Positions 1 through 12,775 of a stretch of DNA of 64,000 nucleotides are shown piece by piece. The notes beneath the pieces are model-generated. The model made no database searches, had not been told where the DNA came from, and worked only from the letters and a program-made list of their open reading frames with translations. The position numbers and the translations under genes are program-made. The stretch comes from Limnoperna fortunei. Lineage: Eukaryota > Mollusca > Bivalvia > Mytilida > Modiolidae. Position 1 is the stretch's first letter. Every line of letters starts with the position of its first letter. Where the stretch lies: positions 72,888,993 to 72,952,992 of the forward strand of contig OX104115.1 in the NCBI GenBank assembly GCA_944474755.1. The letters run 5' to 3'.

Positions 1-2080
1 ATTGCTCACTGGACATTCAATAAATTACTTAACTCTGTTGAATAACAGCGAATCATATTGGAAGTTAATATTATGAAGTGATATAGTTATACAAAAGTAA
101 TTAAAAATGTCTGAATATGAATATGTGATAAAAATGAAAGTCTACCGTTTGGTACAGTAATTACACTGCAATAATTTACTGATAATCCATTTATTTATAA
201 TATCGATTCATTCGGTACTGACTTTTCTGTTCGAGAAAGAAGGTTTTCTGATGCATCTCTTCCATTCAAAAGCTCAACGTTCAAATCTCCGCTAATGTCT
301 GCAAAAACAAAATTACATACAGAGATGATATTTTTTGAACACATCAATTGCACATAAATTTATCATTTTACAGCATTTGTTTTGTCAAAGGCGCAATATA
401 CCTACGCGAAACTATTGATAAAAGTCCTTGCTTTTGTGTTCTTTATATTCATGACTTAACCAATCAGACGGTGCATGTTTACACTTTAACTGTATCAACA
501 GGACAAAATTATGAAAAAAACCCACAAATGATGGCCGACTTTTGCAATTTCAACTCAGTAAAAATAACCAAAGACAATTGAAACCATTGCAAAAGTAAAT
601 AAAGGCACATAGTGTCGGTCAGAAAATCGGATGCACCTGATGGATAGGAGATTTTCGTGATTATTAATGATTGGTCAAGTCATAAACATGAAGAACCAAA
701 AAATATGCTCGAGTTTATATAAATCCTTCGTAATAAAAATTATTAAATGATATATACTGCATAAACGTGTAAGTCTGATTACGCGTTATGATTAAATGTC
801 GCAACGTAAGAATACATTAGAGAAAAAATAAAGCGGGAATAGATTATTCTCAATTTGCGCGTCAATGATGTGCATGAAAATAAATTTCATAGAAACTGCT
901 GCAACATTTAAAGGCACAATGTCTACATCTCAAAATGGACAAAAATAATAATATGCAGACTGTTTAAAACATAAAACCATCTGCCGACATTAGTTTATAA
1001 AAATTAAGATATCGGTTTAAATGTTTCAATTAAAATATTTGTTTGGATGTAGAACTAGACCCTATACCTCTAAATTCGTCTTGTTTCGGCAATGTTTATT
1101 TTTTGTTTGGTTAACCGTTTCTCCGGGTTAATCCACATGATGTTTTAACTCTCCATAGCTGGAGTTGTGTCCCCTGCATCGAATATCTTATACTAATCTC
1201 TGATGTGAATTATTACATTTTGCAATTACATATCGTCTAATTATACTGATTTATATGCCGAAATAGAAACCAATCGATAAGATTATCACCTTTTATTCAT
1301 TAAAATTTTTTTTCACTTTTTTAATATATGATTTTGTTATACACCAATGCATTTAATTTAATTCACTGAGGACAAATCAGGTAAAACGTGTGTAATCACT
1401 ATATAATGATTTGTAACTTTTTTAAATTAGAAAAAATATCTACCTCAATACTGTAACACTTCAGGCAATAATGTTTTAAAATACAATAAGTTATTTTCCT
1501 CGAAAAATGTAATGGAATTAGAGAAATTGTGTAGATTTATCAAAGTTATAAATGTGAAAGTCTCCCCTCCGGGTTAATGTATTACCATATGTAATTAACA
1601 CATGTGCACTTAATTTATATTATATTATTTATATTGTTATCATTTATTTGTATTAGCTTCTCTGTAACTATGTATTATGGTTTATGAGAATAAACTTCAC
1701 TTCACTTCAAACCCGGTGTCCTGCTAGTACATATTAGCAAACACCTCGTTTTTTCTAAGTCCATTGAAGCTTGAAGTATTGGACACAGTCCTACAACTTT
1801 TTGCCAGATATAATCATGTTGTAACTGTACACAAATGTCATAAAGATGTGAAGTCATTTTCATATAAAAGAGACGGACAAACAAACGGAACGAAATTATA
1901 AATCGTCCGAATCTTGCGTTGGTGGACATAATTATAAAATTCAAGTTTAATTTGATAATCTGGAAGGGCGTAAAACTGATTTGTGATCATTGAAAAAATA
2001 AAACTGTAAAAAATGTGTTGCAACAAGGAATTGACAGGTATGTCGTAATGACTGCCATATTTGTACACGTTTTCTATCGG
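1..2080. other. AT-rich intergenic DNA, no gene seen
   Basis: No reading frame here has recognisable protein similarity, codon pattern or splice-bounded structure. The short open frames are what AT-rich random sequence gives. No tRNA, SINE core or long repeat was recognised by eye. Confidence 0.6.
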
Positions 2081-2150
2081 ATACATACATACATACATAC
2101 ATACATACATACATACATACATACATACATACATACATACATACATACAT
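2081..2150. repeat. (ATAC)n microsatellite
   Basis: About 17.5 uninterrupted copies of the tetranucleotide ATAC. Read on the minus strand it gives artificial Met-Tyr-Val-Cys repeats in three frames, which are not proteins. A perfect tract of this length is likely to be length-polymorphic. Confidence 0.97.
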
Positions 2151-2738
2151 GGCATAAATATTTATCATGTGAAGTAAACACAATCTTTTAATTGTCAGTA
2201 TGAGTATTCAGACGAGCAAGGCAGGATAAAAGTCTTAAATTAATATAATAGCTGACTGCGTACATCGTACTGCTATATAATGCACATTAACAATTTTCTG
2301 AATTTGACAAGAAAGTAGAAAAGCCAGACTCGCCAGCCTTATTTATGTATTTTAAACAAGCATTAAATTGTATGTATATGAATACAGAAAAGTTATCCTA
2401 AATAATCCTCTATTTTAAAAACATAAATTGGAGGCGTTTTGACCTGCACTTATTACATTATTTAATTATATTCTTCCTGTCATGTACACATTTATCCACA
2501 TAAAAATCTAGTTTTAAACATTAGAATATCAAACTGACTGCTATCAAATAAAACCATGTATATGATATTAGACAAGAAAACGTGTCACCAATTCCCGTAT
2601 AATTTTATAAAACCATTTAACAATGAACAATGACTACTAATTGAAATTTTCCATAGATTTTTTGTGTGTCACTAAATCTCGAAAATATTGTTTTCCACAA
2701 TGATGTTTCTGTACCAATTTCATCATTGTCATACCAAG

Positions 2739-2784
2739 ATGAAGCATATCGTTACTCTGTTTAACATTTTAGGTTTTTTATTAG
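2739..2784 (+). pseudogene. Signal-peptide exon, orphan copy
   Basis: A 46-bp stretch starts ATGAAGCATATCG and ends at a GTATGA donor. It encodes 15 codons of a short hydrophobic leader (MKHIVTLFNILGFLL) and leaves a phase-1 end, exactly like the exon at 22656-22701. It is still open, but no partner Ig-like exon was found downstream in this copy, so it is probably a relic of duplication. Confidence 0.5.
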
Positions 2785-4039
2785 GTATGATATTATTTAC
2801 TTAATATATTTTTTTTCATCTGTTTAATAGCGAGTTTTGCAGATGCGAGCTATACACTTACATGCGTTTGTTTTAAAAAGTCTCGTGATCCATATAAAAA
2901 ACTCATTTCCGATGGCCGCTGAGCTATCCGAAAAAACAAATTGCAATAGAGCACTCAAGTTAAATTTTTAAAGTAAACAAACATAATTTTGACATCAATA
3001 AGATTATACTGTATAATTTTCAAATAACATAAAAGAAGTAAGACTAATTGTTTGCTATATCTGAAACGCAGTAAAATTAAAAGGAAATTTAAACGATTTC
3101 AACTTGACCTCGATCACACCAGGTGTCAATGCTTTTAGAAGTAATCCGATTAAGTGGAAGTCCTGGTCAATGATGAAACGCCAAAAAAACCAGAAACTTC
3201 TACCTTTTGAAAAAAATGCGTATTTTACTTATTCATGCACGTTTTATGTGTTTAAAATCGGTTGTGCGCGATTTGTTTACTTCCGTAATACGTCTAATTA
3301 CACTTTCTGACCAAATAAAAAAAGTAGATAACATCGGCCTTTTATGAAAACTTTTACACGATTGATACACAATTCATTTAAGTTAGTTTTAAAAAAAAAG
3401 AGTTTGTTTTACTTTATAAATATATTTTATGTAAATCATTGTCTTTGAGAAATATATAAGCTGCAAATAAAAGAATATTCTTGTTGATACTGTACAATTA
3501 TATGTCACTATGGATGCTTCTAAGTAGATTAAGCACGCTGAAGCCGTCAAAATCCTAGAAAATTTACTGTGCGGTATTTTAAATGGACACCAACACAAGT
3601 TAGAAGAACGTCACGTCACCAATTGAATGCAGAGCTCTGATGTAATGTCACGAGCCGTAAGATGTGCGATGCGATGAAGTTTTTACTTTTTATGATAAAG
3701 TCATAAAATCCTGACTTAAAGCCATGAGTGTACTGAACTTTGAATCTGAGATCCGAGTTGTTAGTCATTAAGTCCACGAATTACGGCACAACAGCATACA
3801 ATAATAAAACAACAGCATATAATTAACTTATAGAACACAAGACACCTAGGGCTTTCCATAATATTATATAACAGCAAATATAGATAAACACAGAGAATAA
3901 AATGAAATAAACATAACATACGACAAGAAAACTTTTGATGCAGAGCCTCAATTCGCCGCCGAACTATTCTGCATGTTTGTCTGTATGATAATAATTTTAA
4001 TTTTACGGACTCATTTCCAGTTACAGAGGTTATTGTATG

Positions 4040-4195
4040 TTTGTTTGTTTAAATTTGGTTTAACGCAACTCTCAGCAACTTTTCAGCTATACCATGCCAT
4101 TCATGTCATGCAGTTTTTATTGGAGGAGGAAGCTCGAGTGACCGGAGAAAACCCCCGACCTGCGATAGTTAAACTCACAATACTTGTCAATTAAG
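4040..4195 (-). mobile_element. Bivalve tRNA-SINE fragment (core and tail)
   Basis: On the plus strand it reads tail first: gtttgtttg, then a gtttaacgcaactctcagcaac-like tail, a ttttcagctata motif, ggaggaagctcgagtgaccgg and gagaaaacccccgac. These match the complete SINE at 42086-42341 in the same orientation. The tRNA-like head is missing, so the fragment is 5' truncated on the minus strand. Confidence 0.8.
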
Positions 4196-4552
4196 TTATA
4201 TTATGTTCTATGTAATAATAATATATAATGTTGTAATGAGTCAAAGAAGCCTTATGTCAATATTTTGTTCAAATCATACATGAACATTATATATTTGAGA
4301 CCCAATAGTGTCATTTGATGACTTAACACGCTTGACTTGGAGGCTGTATTACGATAAAACGTTCCGAACCTTGAATATGTTTTTATTCTTTTTGCATATA
4401 GTTCAATGCAAAACTTTTAAATCATAAATATACCTGAATTAAAACTAATGTTCATGTGGTTCAATGAAATACATTATTGACATAACATTTATTTAGACGA
4501 CAAAAGACGGCATACTCCGGAATACATAAAATAGCCCTTTATTCGTGTTGCG

Positions 4553-4715
4553 ATAATGATAGAACCACATCATATAATGATGACCCGCAGCATATAATGA
4601 TGGAACCACATAATATGATTATGAAACTGCGACATGCAATAATGGAACAACAGCATATAATTACGAAACCACATCATAAAATAATGGAACCGCAACATAA
4701 AATAATGAAACAACA
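4553..4715. repeat. 21-bp minisatellite, copy 1
   Basis: About eight degenerate units of roughly 21 bp with consensus near ataatgatggaaccacagcat. A homologous array lies at 24105-24255 within the same duplicated block. Confidence 0.75.
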
Positions 4716-4747
4716 AAGTATACTTAACCCATTCCACATAGACAATT

Positions 4748-4969
4748 ATGGCGTTCCATAGCATGTACGCATCAGAATTAACGCCTAACAAAGGACCCAA
4801 TACGAACTGTTTACCTTTTGGCGAGATACACAGTTCATATCAGATTCTTCTTCAGTCCGTAATTATTTTACATCCATACAGAAAATTTACTTTTCCTTTC
4901 TTTGAACACATTAGAAAACCAAACAGTTCATTGGTTAAAGTGGAATCTTCAATATATGGACATGCATAA
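4748..4969 (+). other. Open frame conserved with 24287-24550; coding status unknown
   Basis: A 73-codon frame beginning MAF.SM is recognisably homologous over most of its length to the 87-codon frame at 24287. Shared blocks include NTNC, SYQILL, a proline-containing HP..K segment, IRKP and a terminal YGHA. Both stay open despite many substitutions between the two duplicate blocks. I do not recognise the protein. It has no signal peptide or membrane segment. It may only be chance openness in a repeated block; a synonymous-versus-nonsynonymous comparison of the two copies would decide. Confidence 0.25.
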
Positions 4970-5559
4970 ATTTGTGGCATATGTATATTAAAATCATGTT
5001 TTTAAATCTGTATTCTTAAACACATTAACTGTAACGAAAGATACAGACGTCAATCGTCCAATGAAATGGATTGTTAATCTTTGTAATGAAAATAAGTATA
5101 ATTAAGTAAATTATCTACGTTCTGAGTATATCTGAAAAATATATGAGCAAAGATTAGCCTTACAACACCTTCCTATTTATATCCATGTGATGCACAAAGA
5201 ATGGAAAATAGTTTTTTTAGTTATGAGAACATAGCTGATTAAGTTGATTGAGTATTCAGATGGGCCTTACGTCCAGAACGATTACTTTATTTGTATTCTT
5301 CCCATCGTGTACGCGAATATTCAGCTAGAAATATATTTGTGTAAACGAAATATTAAACCGACGGCTATCAAATAAAACATTGTTTATTATCTCTGCAAGG
5401 AAACTTGTCACCAATTCTGGCATATTTTACACGATCATTTTAATAATAAACAATGAATAATAATTGAAATTTTCCATGGATGATTTTGTGTTACGAAATC
5501 GCGGAAAATTGTTGTCATAAATATGTATTCCCCACCGATTCCATCGTTGTCACACCAAG

Positions 5560-5600
5560 ATGAAGCACATTGTTACTCTGTGAAACATTAGTGGGTATGA
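5560..5600 (+). pseudogene. Signal-peptide exon with in-frame stop
   Basis: It begins ATGAAGCACATTGTTACTC like the copies at 2739 and 22656. The eighth codon is TGA (5581-5583), and the following bases are shortened before the GTATG donor-like sequence. It cannot encode the leader and is a dead copy. Confidence 0.65.
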
Positions 5601-5828
5601 TATTATTTACTTATATTATTTGTATTTCCGTTGTTTAATGAAGTTGTAACAAAAAACCAAAAAGTATTACTAAGAAAACGTTGCAACGATTTAGAGACGA
5701 GAAATAAACCAAGTGTTTGATTTTGATGCTAAAATCATAAGTATATGCATCTTTACTTAATTCAAGTCATGTATGAGTAGGTATATTTGTTATAGGTTCA
5801 TGTTTATTCAGTGGTGTTTCCATTTCAG

Positions 5829-6174
5829 GTTATCCTGCTTCTCAAACAATTACACTTGAAGGTCCAAATTCTATTATTAAGGGATAGTCAGTTGATCTCA
5901 TTTGTTCCTCAAATACGATCCCTTTAGACCTCAGTGCAGAGATTTTGATGGATGACGTGACACTTTACATTGTGATACATCATGAATAATCCAAATCGTG
6001 TTATTCAGCAACAAATTCTGTGGAAAAATGTTTGTGTACAGGAGCTGGACGAACATTCAAACTAGTGGTAGACAAAGAATTTCATCTCGGCATGGTTGTT
6101 TTCTTGCAGAATGAAGTTTCCGTCATCACAAGATCAGTATGGTATATTCATTGTAAAGACTGTAGAGTGAACGT
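5829..6174 (+). pseudogene. Decayed Ig-like exon (paralogue of 24801-25169)
   Basis: The segment follows a tttcag acceptor and matches the Ig-like exon at 24801 almost end to end at DNA level, including the stretch for CLCTGAGRTFKL. It carries in-frame stops (for example in ggatagtcag and catgaataatcc) and several small indels, one near the start and others around 5960 and 6100. It is a pseudo-exon. Together with the broken signal-peptide exon at 5560 it marks a dead tandem copy of the Ig-like gene. Confidence 0.8.
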
Positions 6175-6769
6175 TAAGATATAACAATGCTCCAGCATTA
6201 AGACGTTTGCCTTGTTGTAACTATAGTTATATATGCAGCTTTTTTCTATTGCTATTAAAACTGAAAAAAATGGTCAGCATAAAACTGTCACCATATTCAA
6301 GACAATCCGCGGGTAAGAAAGAAGATAATAAATTCTTAAAAGTTGACGTTCTGTTATCCGTAACATAACGGTATGAAACCCTAATACACCCCTGATATAA
6401 GCTTATGAAGTCATCAGAAATCCATACCATTCTGGCAGGTTGTTATGCGTAACATCCCAGCATAAAATCCGTTAAATACCTCTGATACGTTGATGATGTC
6501 ACGCAATTGAAATAATAATGATAATAATTTCGATCTTTGTCTACACAACGAACCTCTCGAATTAGTACTTGGCGACTGAATGTAGCAAACAAGCGACCTG
6601 ATTTCTTTTATCTATCTACGAACTAAAAACAGGCAATGGCATAAAACACAGACTATTACTATATCTGATATGTAAATATTACCCGCATTTCCAGCAGATA
6701 ACCCTTTTATACAGTATTGTAAAAAAGAAGTTACATCATGTTTACCAATTTATTAGGTATATCCAAACA

Positions 6770-6865
6770 TCTAGTTTTTATTTGGAGAAGAATCTGGGGT
6801 ACCCGGGAAAAACCCCCGAAATGCAAAACAGTAAATCTGTAGCAATTTAGCTACCAGTAAATTAA
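6770..6865 (-). mobile_element. SINE core fragment
   Basis: Plus-strand text tttttatttggagaagaa followed by gggtacccgggaaaaacccccgaa matches the conserved core of the SINE at 42086-42341, same orientation. Both head and tail are lost. Confidence 0.65.
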
Positions 6866-6904
6866 AGATTGTACATATGAATATATGTAGTTTATTACCC
6901 AAAC

Positions 6905-7860
6905 TTGACTGGATTGACATGAAACATTCTGATGTTTTGTACTCTTTTCGAAGACTCATCTCTGATAGACCTAATTTAACATGGTTCCACTATCCTGTGC
7001 GACAAGATAGGAATAAATATGGTTGAGGTGTAGCAATGTATGTTCGTAATGAAATTTATGAATATGAAAAAACGGAGTTAATTAGTTAGCACTGAAAAAG
7101 CTCTTTTCAACGGATTATTCTAATTTGCTCTGCATTCTTAATAATAAGCCATTCATGAATTACACTATTGGGATCAGAAAGAAGGGAAGTACTCACTTTA
7201 GCTAAAAATTGAATAAAACAGATCACTGCGGAAATATATACTGCGAAATATGTAATTAAAATTATTTAGAGGTCATTGTGCTATAGAGACTGATAAAACA
7301 TGAAAATGGTGAAGGATAGCTTAATCGTTTTTCAATATAAACAAGTGTGAAAAGTTGTGACAACCCTTGAATAATGAAGGAAGAATAATTGTTAATCCTT
7401 CTGAGAAGTGTGAAATTTTCCATATTGAAGACGAACCTTATTTACCAATCACATATATATCTGTAATTTCTGAAAATATTTGTTCTGATCTACAAATAAC
7501 TGAAGACGAGGTCAGAAACCAATTAGAGATACTAAATAATAATAAACCAAGTGGTCCTAATGATGTGACATCAAAAATCATGTGTAGCATCTCAAGTTCC
7601 ATTTTAAACCACTTACAATACTATGAATTTAATCAATACCGAGTGTACGACTTCCTTATGTTTGGAAACGTTGCCCTGGATGGCTTTAATTCAGGGAAGG
7701 AAGAGGTTGATGCAGGAGTTCACCATGGATCAGTATTTGGTCCTTCTCTGTTCATTATATATAACCATGATAAAACTGTGGGTAATGATTGTGGTATGTA
7801 GCCATCAAAATATCAAAAAAAGATCACGGCATTTTTTTCCTGTATTGCCCTTTTTATAGT
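6905..7860 (+). pseudogene. Decayed non-LTR retrotransposon (endonuclease and RT remnants)
   Basis: Broken frames at about 6930-7060 read like the end of an apurinic endonuclease domain of jockey/CR1-type LINEs (RPNLTWFHYPVRQDRN, then GVAMYVRNEI after a stop). From 7367 to 7801 a 144-codon frame keeps two RT landmarks: an N-terminal block with NNNKPSGPNDV, equivalent to the family's NK.PGPDG, and later AGVHHGSVFGPSLFIIY, equivalent to AGVPQGSVLGPLLF.IY. These lie much closer together than in an intact RT and the catalytic YADD region is absent, so the copy is internally deleted. Assignment to a clade is not possible by eye. Confidence 0.75.
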
Positions 7861-9027
7861 ATTCAGAGACAAAATCCTTCTGAATACATTTGCAACTTTA
7901 ATTATTGACTTCCTTATTCAACATATTTTATACGCGGTGTGTTTGTAATATGAACACAATTTATCTCTGGCCCTTCTGAACCGAATTTCAGAAAGGGAAG
8001 TAAAATATTGTGCAAAAATAGTGTTACAAGGAAAATAAATTAATATCATTAACATGTAATGTATTGATCAATCAAGAACACTTATTATGATCGGCGATGA
8101 AATGACGTCTAAAATATTATGTAGATTTTCTTTTTGTTTGTATATATGCTTGTACTACGGAAATATTTATTACGTTTCGTAATGATTTATAAGTCATCAG
8201 ATAATTTATCATTTATCCTTACTTATCAACTACTAAGACATATTACAAAAACTATGATTGTTGGCTTACAATAGAATTCTGAGTTGTCTTTCTTATAACA
8301 AATATAAGATGACTACATGACTAAGAAATTTGCCTAAGGACAAAAATGATTAAAAAAAACCTATGTATTTATTATATTTTGTGGAGTTATTCTATAGTGT
8401 TGTAAATGTGCCGTAATTGTTTTAATTATCAGATTTTCTCAAAACTATTTTTTAGGCGCAATCAATTGGTGACTAGTATGGCTTCATCAAAAAACGAATA
8501 ATAACCGTGTATCAAAGGTTTACGGAGATAAGCCATTGTTTACTTTTAGATTTTATTAATTTTAAACAGATTGTAGTCCCTCACCGTACTTGAAAAAGTT
8601 GGTGAAGTTACAGGTTTTTAATTATAATTGAATAAAATAAATCAATTTATTAAACAACATTTGTATACTACAAAAACTGCACATTTGTTACGTACATGTA
8701 CCTTAGATATAATCGTGCAACGAGCATTACCAAATGTCCCTTAGTGTGTTTGTTTGTTTGAATATTGTTTAACGCCACATTCAGCAAATTTTTTAGAGAT
8801 ATCATGGCGAACCCGCACCCTCAGTGTTTCCTTTAGTTAGTGTGTGTGTGTGTTCTGAAGTTGTTGGGGTAAGATGTCGCTGACTTATAAAACAAACAAA
8901 TATTTTAAATTTAACATTCTATTGTTACAAAACAATTTGGGAAATTACCCATCCCATCGTAAAAAACTGTATGCCACTATCTGGAAATCAGTTACTAGAT
9001 AACCAAAACCTTGATTTACTGGTAGTT
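7861..9027. other. AT-rich intergenic DNA
   Basis: No gene was recognised. A SINE tail lies at 8745-8815 and a short (GT)n run near 8842. Confidence 0.55.
8745..8815 (-). mobile_element. SINE tail fragment
   Basis: The sequence gtttgtttgtttgaat, then gtttaacgccacattcagc, then atatcatggcg matches the 3' part of the SINE family as seen at 42086. Confidence 0.75.
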
Positions 9028-9600
9028 GCATATTTTTCTTTTGATATTATATGACATTTCTTAATATTGTTCATAAAATTGATAGACTTTTTTGATTGCT
9101 ATTAGTAGTTGTAATATTATCCTTATTTTAAAATCGATGAAAATTTTAGGCATGTTGACTTATGTACCTAAATGTATATGTTTTTGATTTAAATTGTAGT
9201 TGTTTATGTTTTTGCTCATGTCTAACAATAGTAAAATATTAATGTCTTACAGGCTTCATGTTATAAAGTTTGCATACGTATAAGAGTCTTGAGTAAAACA
9301 GTGTCTGTTATATGTGCATATTTTTCTTTTGATATTATATGACATTTCTTAATATTGTTCATAAAATTGATAGACTTTTTTGATTGCTATTAGTAGTTGT
9401 AATATTATCCTTATTTTAAAATCGATGAAAATTTTAGGCATGTTCACTTATGTACCTAAATGTATATGTTTTTGATTTAAATTGTAGTTGTTTATGTTTT
9501 TGCTCATGTCTAACAATAGTAAAATATTAATGTCTTACAGGCTTCATGTTATAAAGTTTGCATACGTATAAGAGTCTTGAGTAAAACAGTGTCTGTTATA
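9028..9600. repeat. 288-bp direct tandem duplication
   Basis: The sequence starting gcatatttttcttttgat at 9028 recurs at 9316 and both copies run to a shared end (gtgtctgttata). The copies are nearly identical; one visible difference is gttgactt versus gttcactt. No coding potential was seen. The near-identity suggests a recent event or an assembly effect. Confidence 0.95.
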
Positions 9601-12600
9601 CACTTGTTACCTAATAGTTAGCTAAATTATTTATATTTTTGTGTAATATTATAAACAATTTCATTGCAAAAATAACAATTAAAGAACAAATGTGTTGCAA
9701 GTGGTACAATTTTATTTGTTCTAATATACGTTTTCAAATCATACCTGTCGTCGTCCAAGGAAATGTAACAAGTTGACTAACCTTTTAAGGCAAAAGGAAG
9801 CGAAATATTTGAGACAGACTAAAACTCGTTACTTTAGTTAGACAAAGTGTAAACGAAGTGGCAGAAAAATCAATTTAATTTAAATACATTTGAATAAGAC
9901 CACAATTATTAGCATCTCCTTTTTTAACATCTTGCATAGTGAGACGGCGGCTGTAAGATTGCATTAAGACATGTCTTAAATTGTCTTTAATAAAATTTTG
10001 CGTATGCTGAGGAATATATAACTATTAAATTGTATAACAAAACGTGAGACTTGTTTTCACAATAGAAGATATTTAAGGCTATCATTACAATAGTTTGTCT
10101 TCTATCATTACTGAAATGTTGAGCTTTAATCCTGTTATCAGATACAATTGTGTTGAACGTGAAAAAGGTCATTAAGTAAAACGTTAACCACAACTATTCA
10201 AACAATACCTGGCTTGGATTGCTGTAACACTATATTACAATTTCTTTTTTTCTGTAACAAAATACCACTTCATAGAGGAGCACTATAACATGTCAGCTGA
10301 ACGTGATACAAGTTGGTTCTTAATGACTGTTTTTTTTTCCTGTTAACGGCGCAAGCGTAATTTGTTTAAAAGTTATGAACATGAGGTAACTGTTCATAAC
10401 AATAGCGGTTTTGAATTGAACCTAGAAAATTGTAATTTTGTTTCACAGCAGTCTGTTACAAGTATTATTTAATAAGTTTTGTTAAAGATTTAATTAACAA
10501 TTATTTTTGCTGGAAGTATTTTGTAACATTCGACTGGGTACTGGACTGTTCAAAATAATAAATAGAAGTTTAACAGAACTTGAATCTCATACTCAAATTT
10601 TTCTCATACACAATAACAACATTAAAATTTAAATCAGATTTTGTCGCGAAATTGCTGCCAGGAAACGAACAATCGATAAAAAATAATAAACTATATCAAC
10701 AAGTGCAAAAAATATAAATGGTCAAATATTTAAGACATTAAATATGCATGTATACTACATCGCGTGAATAGTCATGTACATGTATAACTACAATTTTCTA
10801 ATAAATTATCACTCTGCAAAAAAAACTGTTCTGTACTCCAATATATTGACAAGCATTGTTAGTGTTTCTGCGTAAGGTAAGGGGGTTTCTGTTGATACTT
10901 TCCCAATAAAAAGTGGCACCGTGGTATATGTAAAGCTACATTCATCGATGTTTGCGTTATATCATATAACGCCATGTTAAACAATATGTAATACTCCACG
11001 TTAAACAGTATTCAAACACGCACACAATTCAATAAATAAAAGAAATTAATGTCTAGATAAATACACCTGTCTGCTGTATGATGTCTGGCCCCCAAAAATA
11101 TATATTAAATTTTTGTAGAGTTTTCTGTAGCAATATTGTCTGAATTAAAAGTGGGGATACCAAAAAGATAGTATTGGCTTCGGTTGACCTGTTTTAAAGA
11201 TCTGCAGATAATACTAAATATGAACCTTAAAAAAACACAACATAAGTTGAAGGTATGATATTGGATAGATATTTATCAGAATTATGCTAATTTATAGCTT
11301 ACTTAAATGGTTTCGAATTGACATATCTGCATTTTTTTGTAACAGTTTGCATTTGCCGCCTTGTAACAGAATTTCCAGTGGTCGCAAGTCTAAATTGTTT
11401 TCTTGAAAACTCTTGCTAAATGTTGTGTAAATACTTGTATGAAGTGATTTGCATGTTAATATGTTTTAAATAAAATGTAATACGATTTTGTAAAATGAAA
11501 AACATAAAAAATTATCTATAAAATTTAAACATTTTTGCTTCGTGGTGCATGTTGATCGGTGGAAGAATGAAGATATAATAACAGGATCCATCTTGTTTAA
11601 AACTCGAAGATCTCAATTTAAAGAATAGATGTACTACTGAATTGCCCTAATCAAATATTGTCCATAATGTTTTTAAATATCCTGAGTTCATTTTGCCATT
11701 TGCTTTCCCACTTCATGTCAACAAGGTACAATTTTAATCGCGTTTCGACTACTTAAAAAGTTGATTTCAAAACATGACAAATCAGTTCCTGTACAATTAC
11801 CCATTTACCTGATTAATCATTGTAATTTTGCTGATTTCGAGCGTATTTCGTTCGGTTATGAACTGAGGTTTACTATGAAACGTGCAAAAACTATATCGCT
11901 TATACTTAACATTTTTACAACTCATCTTATGAAACCTAGAAATATTGTTTGACATATATATTGACATTCGAACGTGATTTTTCTGAATAAATTATGCACA
12001 TAAATATAGTCAACACCATTAAATATTGATCATAGGGCGACATTGTATCATTGTATAAGTAATGTAAAACCTTATACGAAAAGAATATATGACAATAATT
12101 TTTCTATGAAAGTGTCAATTTAAATTTGCAAGTAGAAAGTTTTTTTTATCAATTACCTATTTAATTGAAAAAGTACTTTGTAGTGCAAGTTCCAATATCC
12201 TGTGTTATGTTAGTTTTTGTGATGGTACTGATTGTGAACGTCTTAATTTTATAAATGTTATCATAATCTAAGTTCAAAAGATCAAAAATGGTCTTTTCTT
12301 TTCTATGATATCTGTTTATATTGTAGTCTCTTGATATTCCCACTTTTGTGTGGGGCTTATTTAAACATCAAATTTCATAATCGCTAAAGAAATTGCTGCG
12401 AACACATATCAATTTTTCAGTTTAGTCGTAATTCATTTATAATTTGGTTTTCTAATCTGTATACGTTGTTATTCGTTTGACAATAACCAAAATAGCATCA
12501 AATCCTAAGATAAAAACAATATCGTAATCAATACTGATAGGCAAATTCTCGTTCTTCAGATTGAAGGCAGGTACGGCATGTACTATGTAACGACTTACTC

Positions 12601-12687
12601 AAATCATGCTTATTTAATGCGTACTAGCGTGTGACGATGGAATTTCACATGTACTATGTCTATGTTTATGAAGCTATAATTTTATAT
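9601..12687. other. AT-rich intergenic DNA
   Basis: No gene was recognised on either strand. The only recognisable item is a degraded plus-strand SINE 3' portion at about 10870-10985 (gggggtttctgttgatac, cccaataaaaagtgg, a gatatagct-like motif). Confidence 0.55.
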
Positions 12688-12775
12688 AGCAGATTTGGCT
12701 GAGAGGTACATAATGCTAGCGAATGGATGCCACAGTCTCACAACGATGAGGGTTCGAATCCCGCTAAGGGTAAGC
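12688..12775 (+). mobile_element. tRNA-like SINE head
   Basis: An A-box-like tggctgagagg and a B-box-like gggttcgaatccc are spaced as in a class II (Ser/Leu-type) tRNA. The ends do not form an acceptor stem, and the downstream text resembles the body that follows the heads of other SINEs here. It is more likely a SINE head than a tRNA gene. Confidence 0.55.

Larger units (their letters stand above)
2330..4990 (+). repeat. Three-copy repeated block, copy 1
   Basis: This stretch aligns by eye in several segments with 22330-24545: the region around the signal-peptide exon (about 2500-2800), a segment beginning cttgacctcgatcacaccag (about 3105), a 21-bp minisatellite, and the segment starting atggcgttcc near 4748. 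A third, partial copy lies at 5240-6180. The order is preserved, so the block was duplicated as a unit. In this copy the Ig-like exon that follows in copy 3 was not found. Confidence 0.7.
5240..6180 (+). repeat. Three-copy repeated block, copy 2 (partial)
   Basis: This aligns with the parts of copy 3 that carry the signal-peptide exon (22425-22740) and the Ig1 exon (24740-25180), including the intronic flank before the Ig1 acceptor. It is the most decayed of the three copies. Confidence 0.7.

Noticed and set aside
1838..2183. Minus-strand frames with Met-Tyr-Val-Cys repeats
   Set aside because: They are translations of the (ATAC)n microsatellite in different frames.
4553..4715. CRISPR-like regularly spaced repeats
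   Set aside because: Units are contiguous and degenerate with no spacers, in eukaryotic DNA; an ordinary minisatellite.
12688..12775. A tRNA gene
   Set aside because: A- and B-box-like strings are present but no acceptor stem forms, and the flank resembles SINE bodies.
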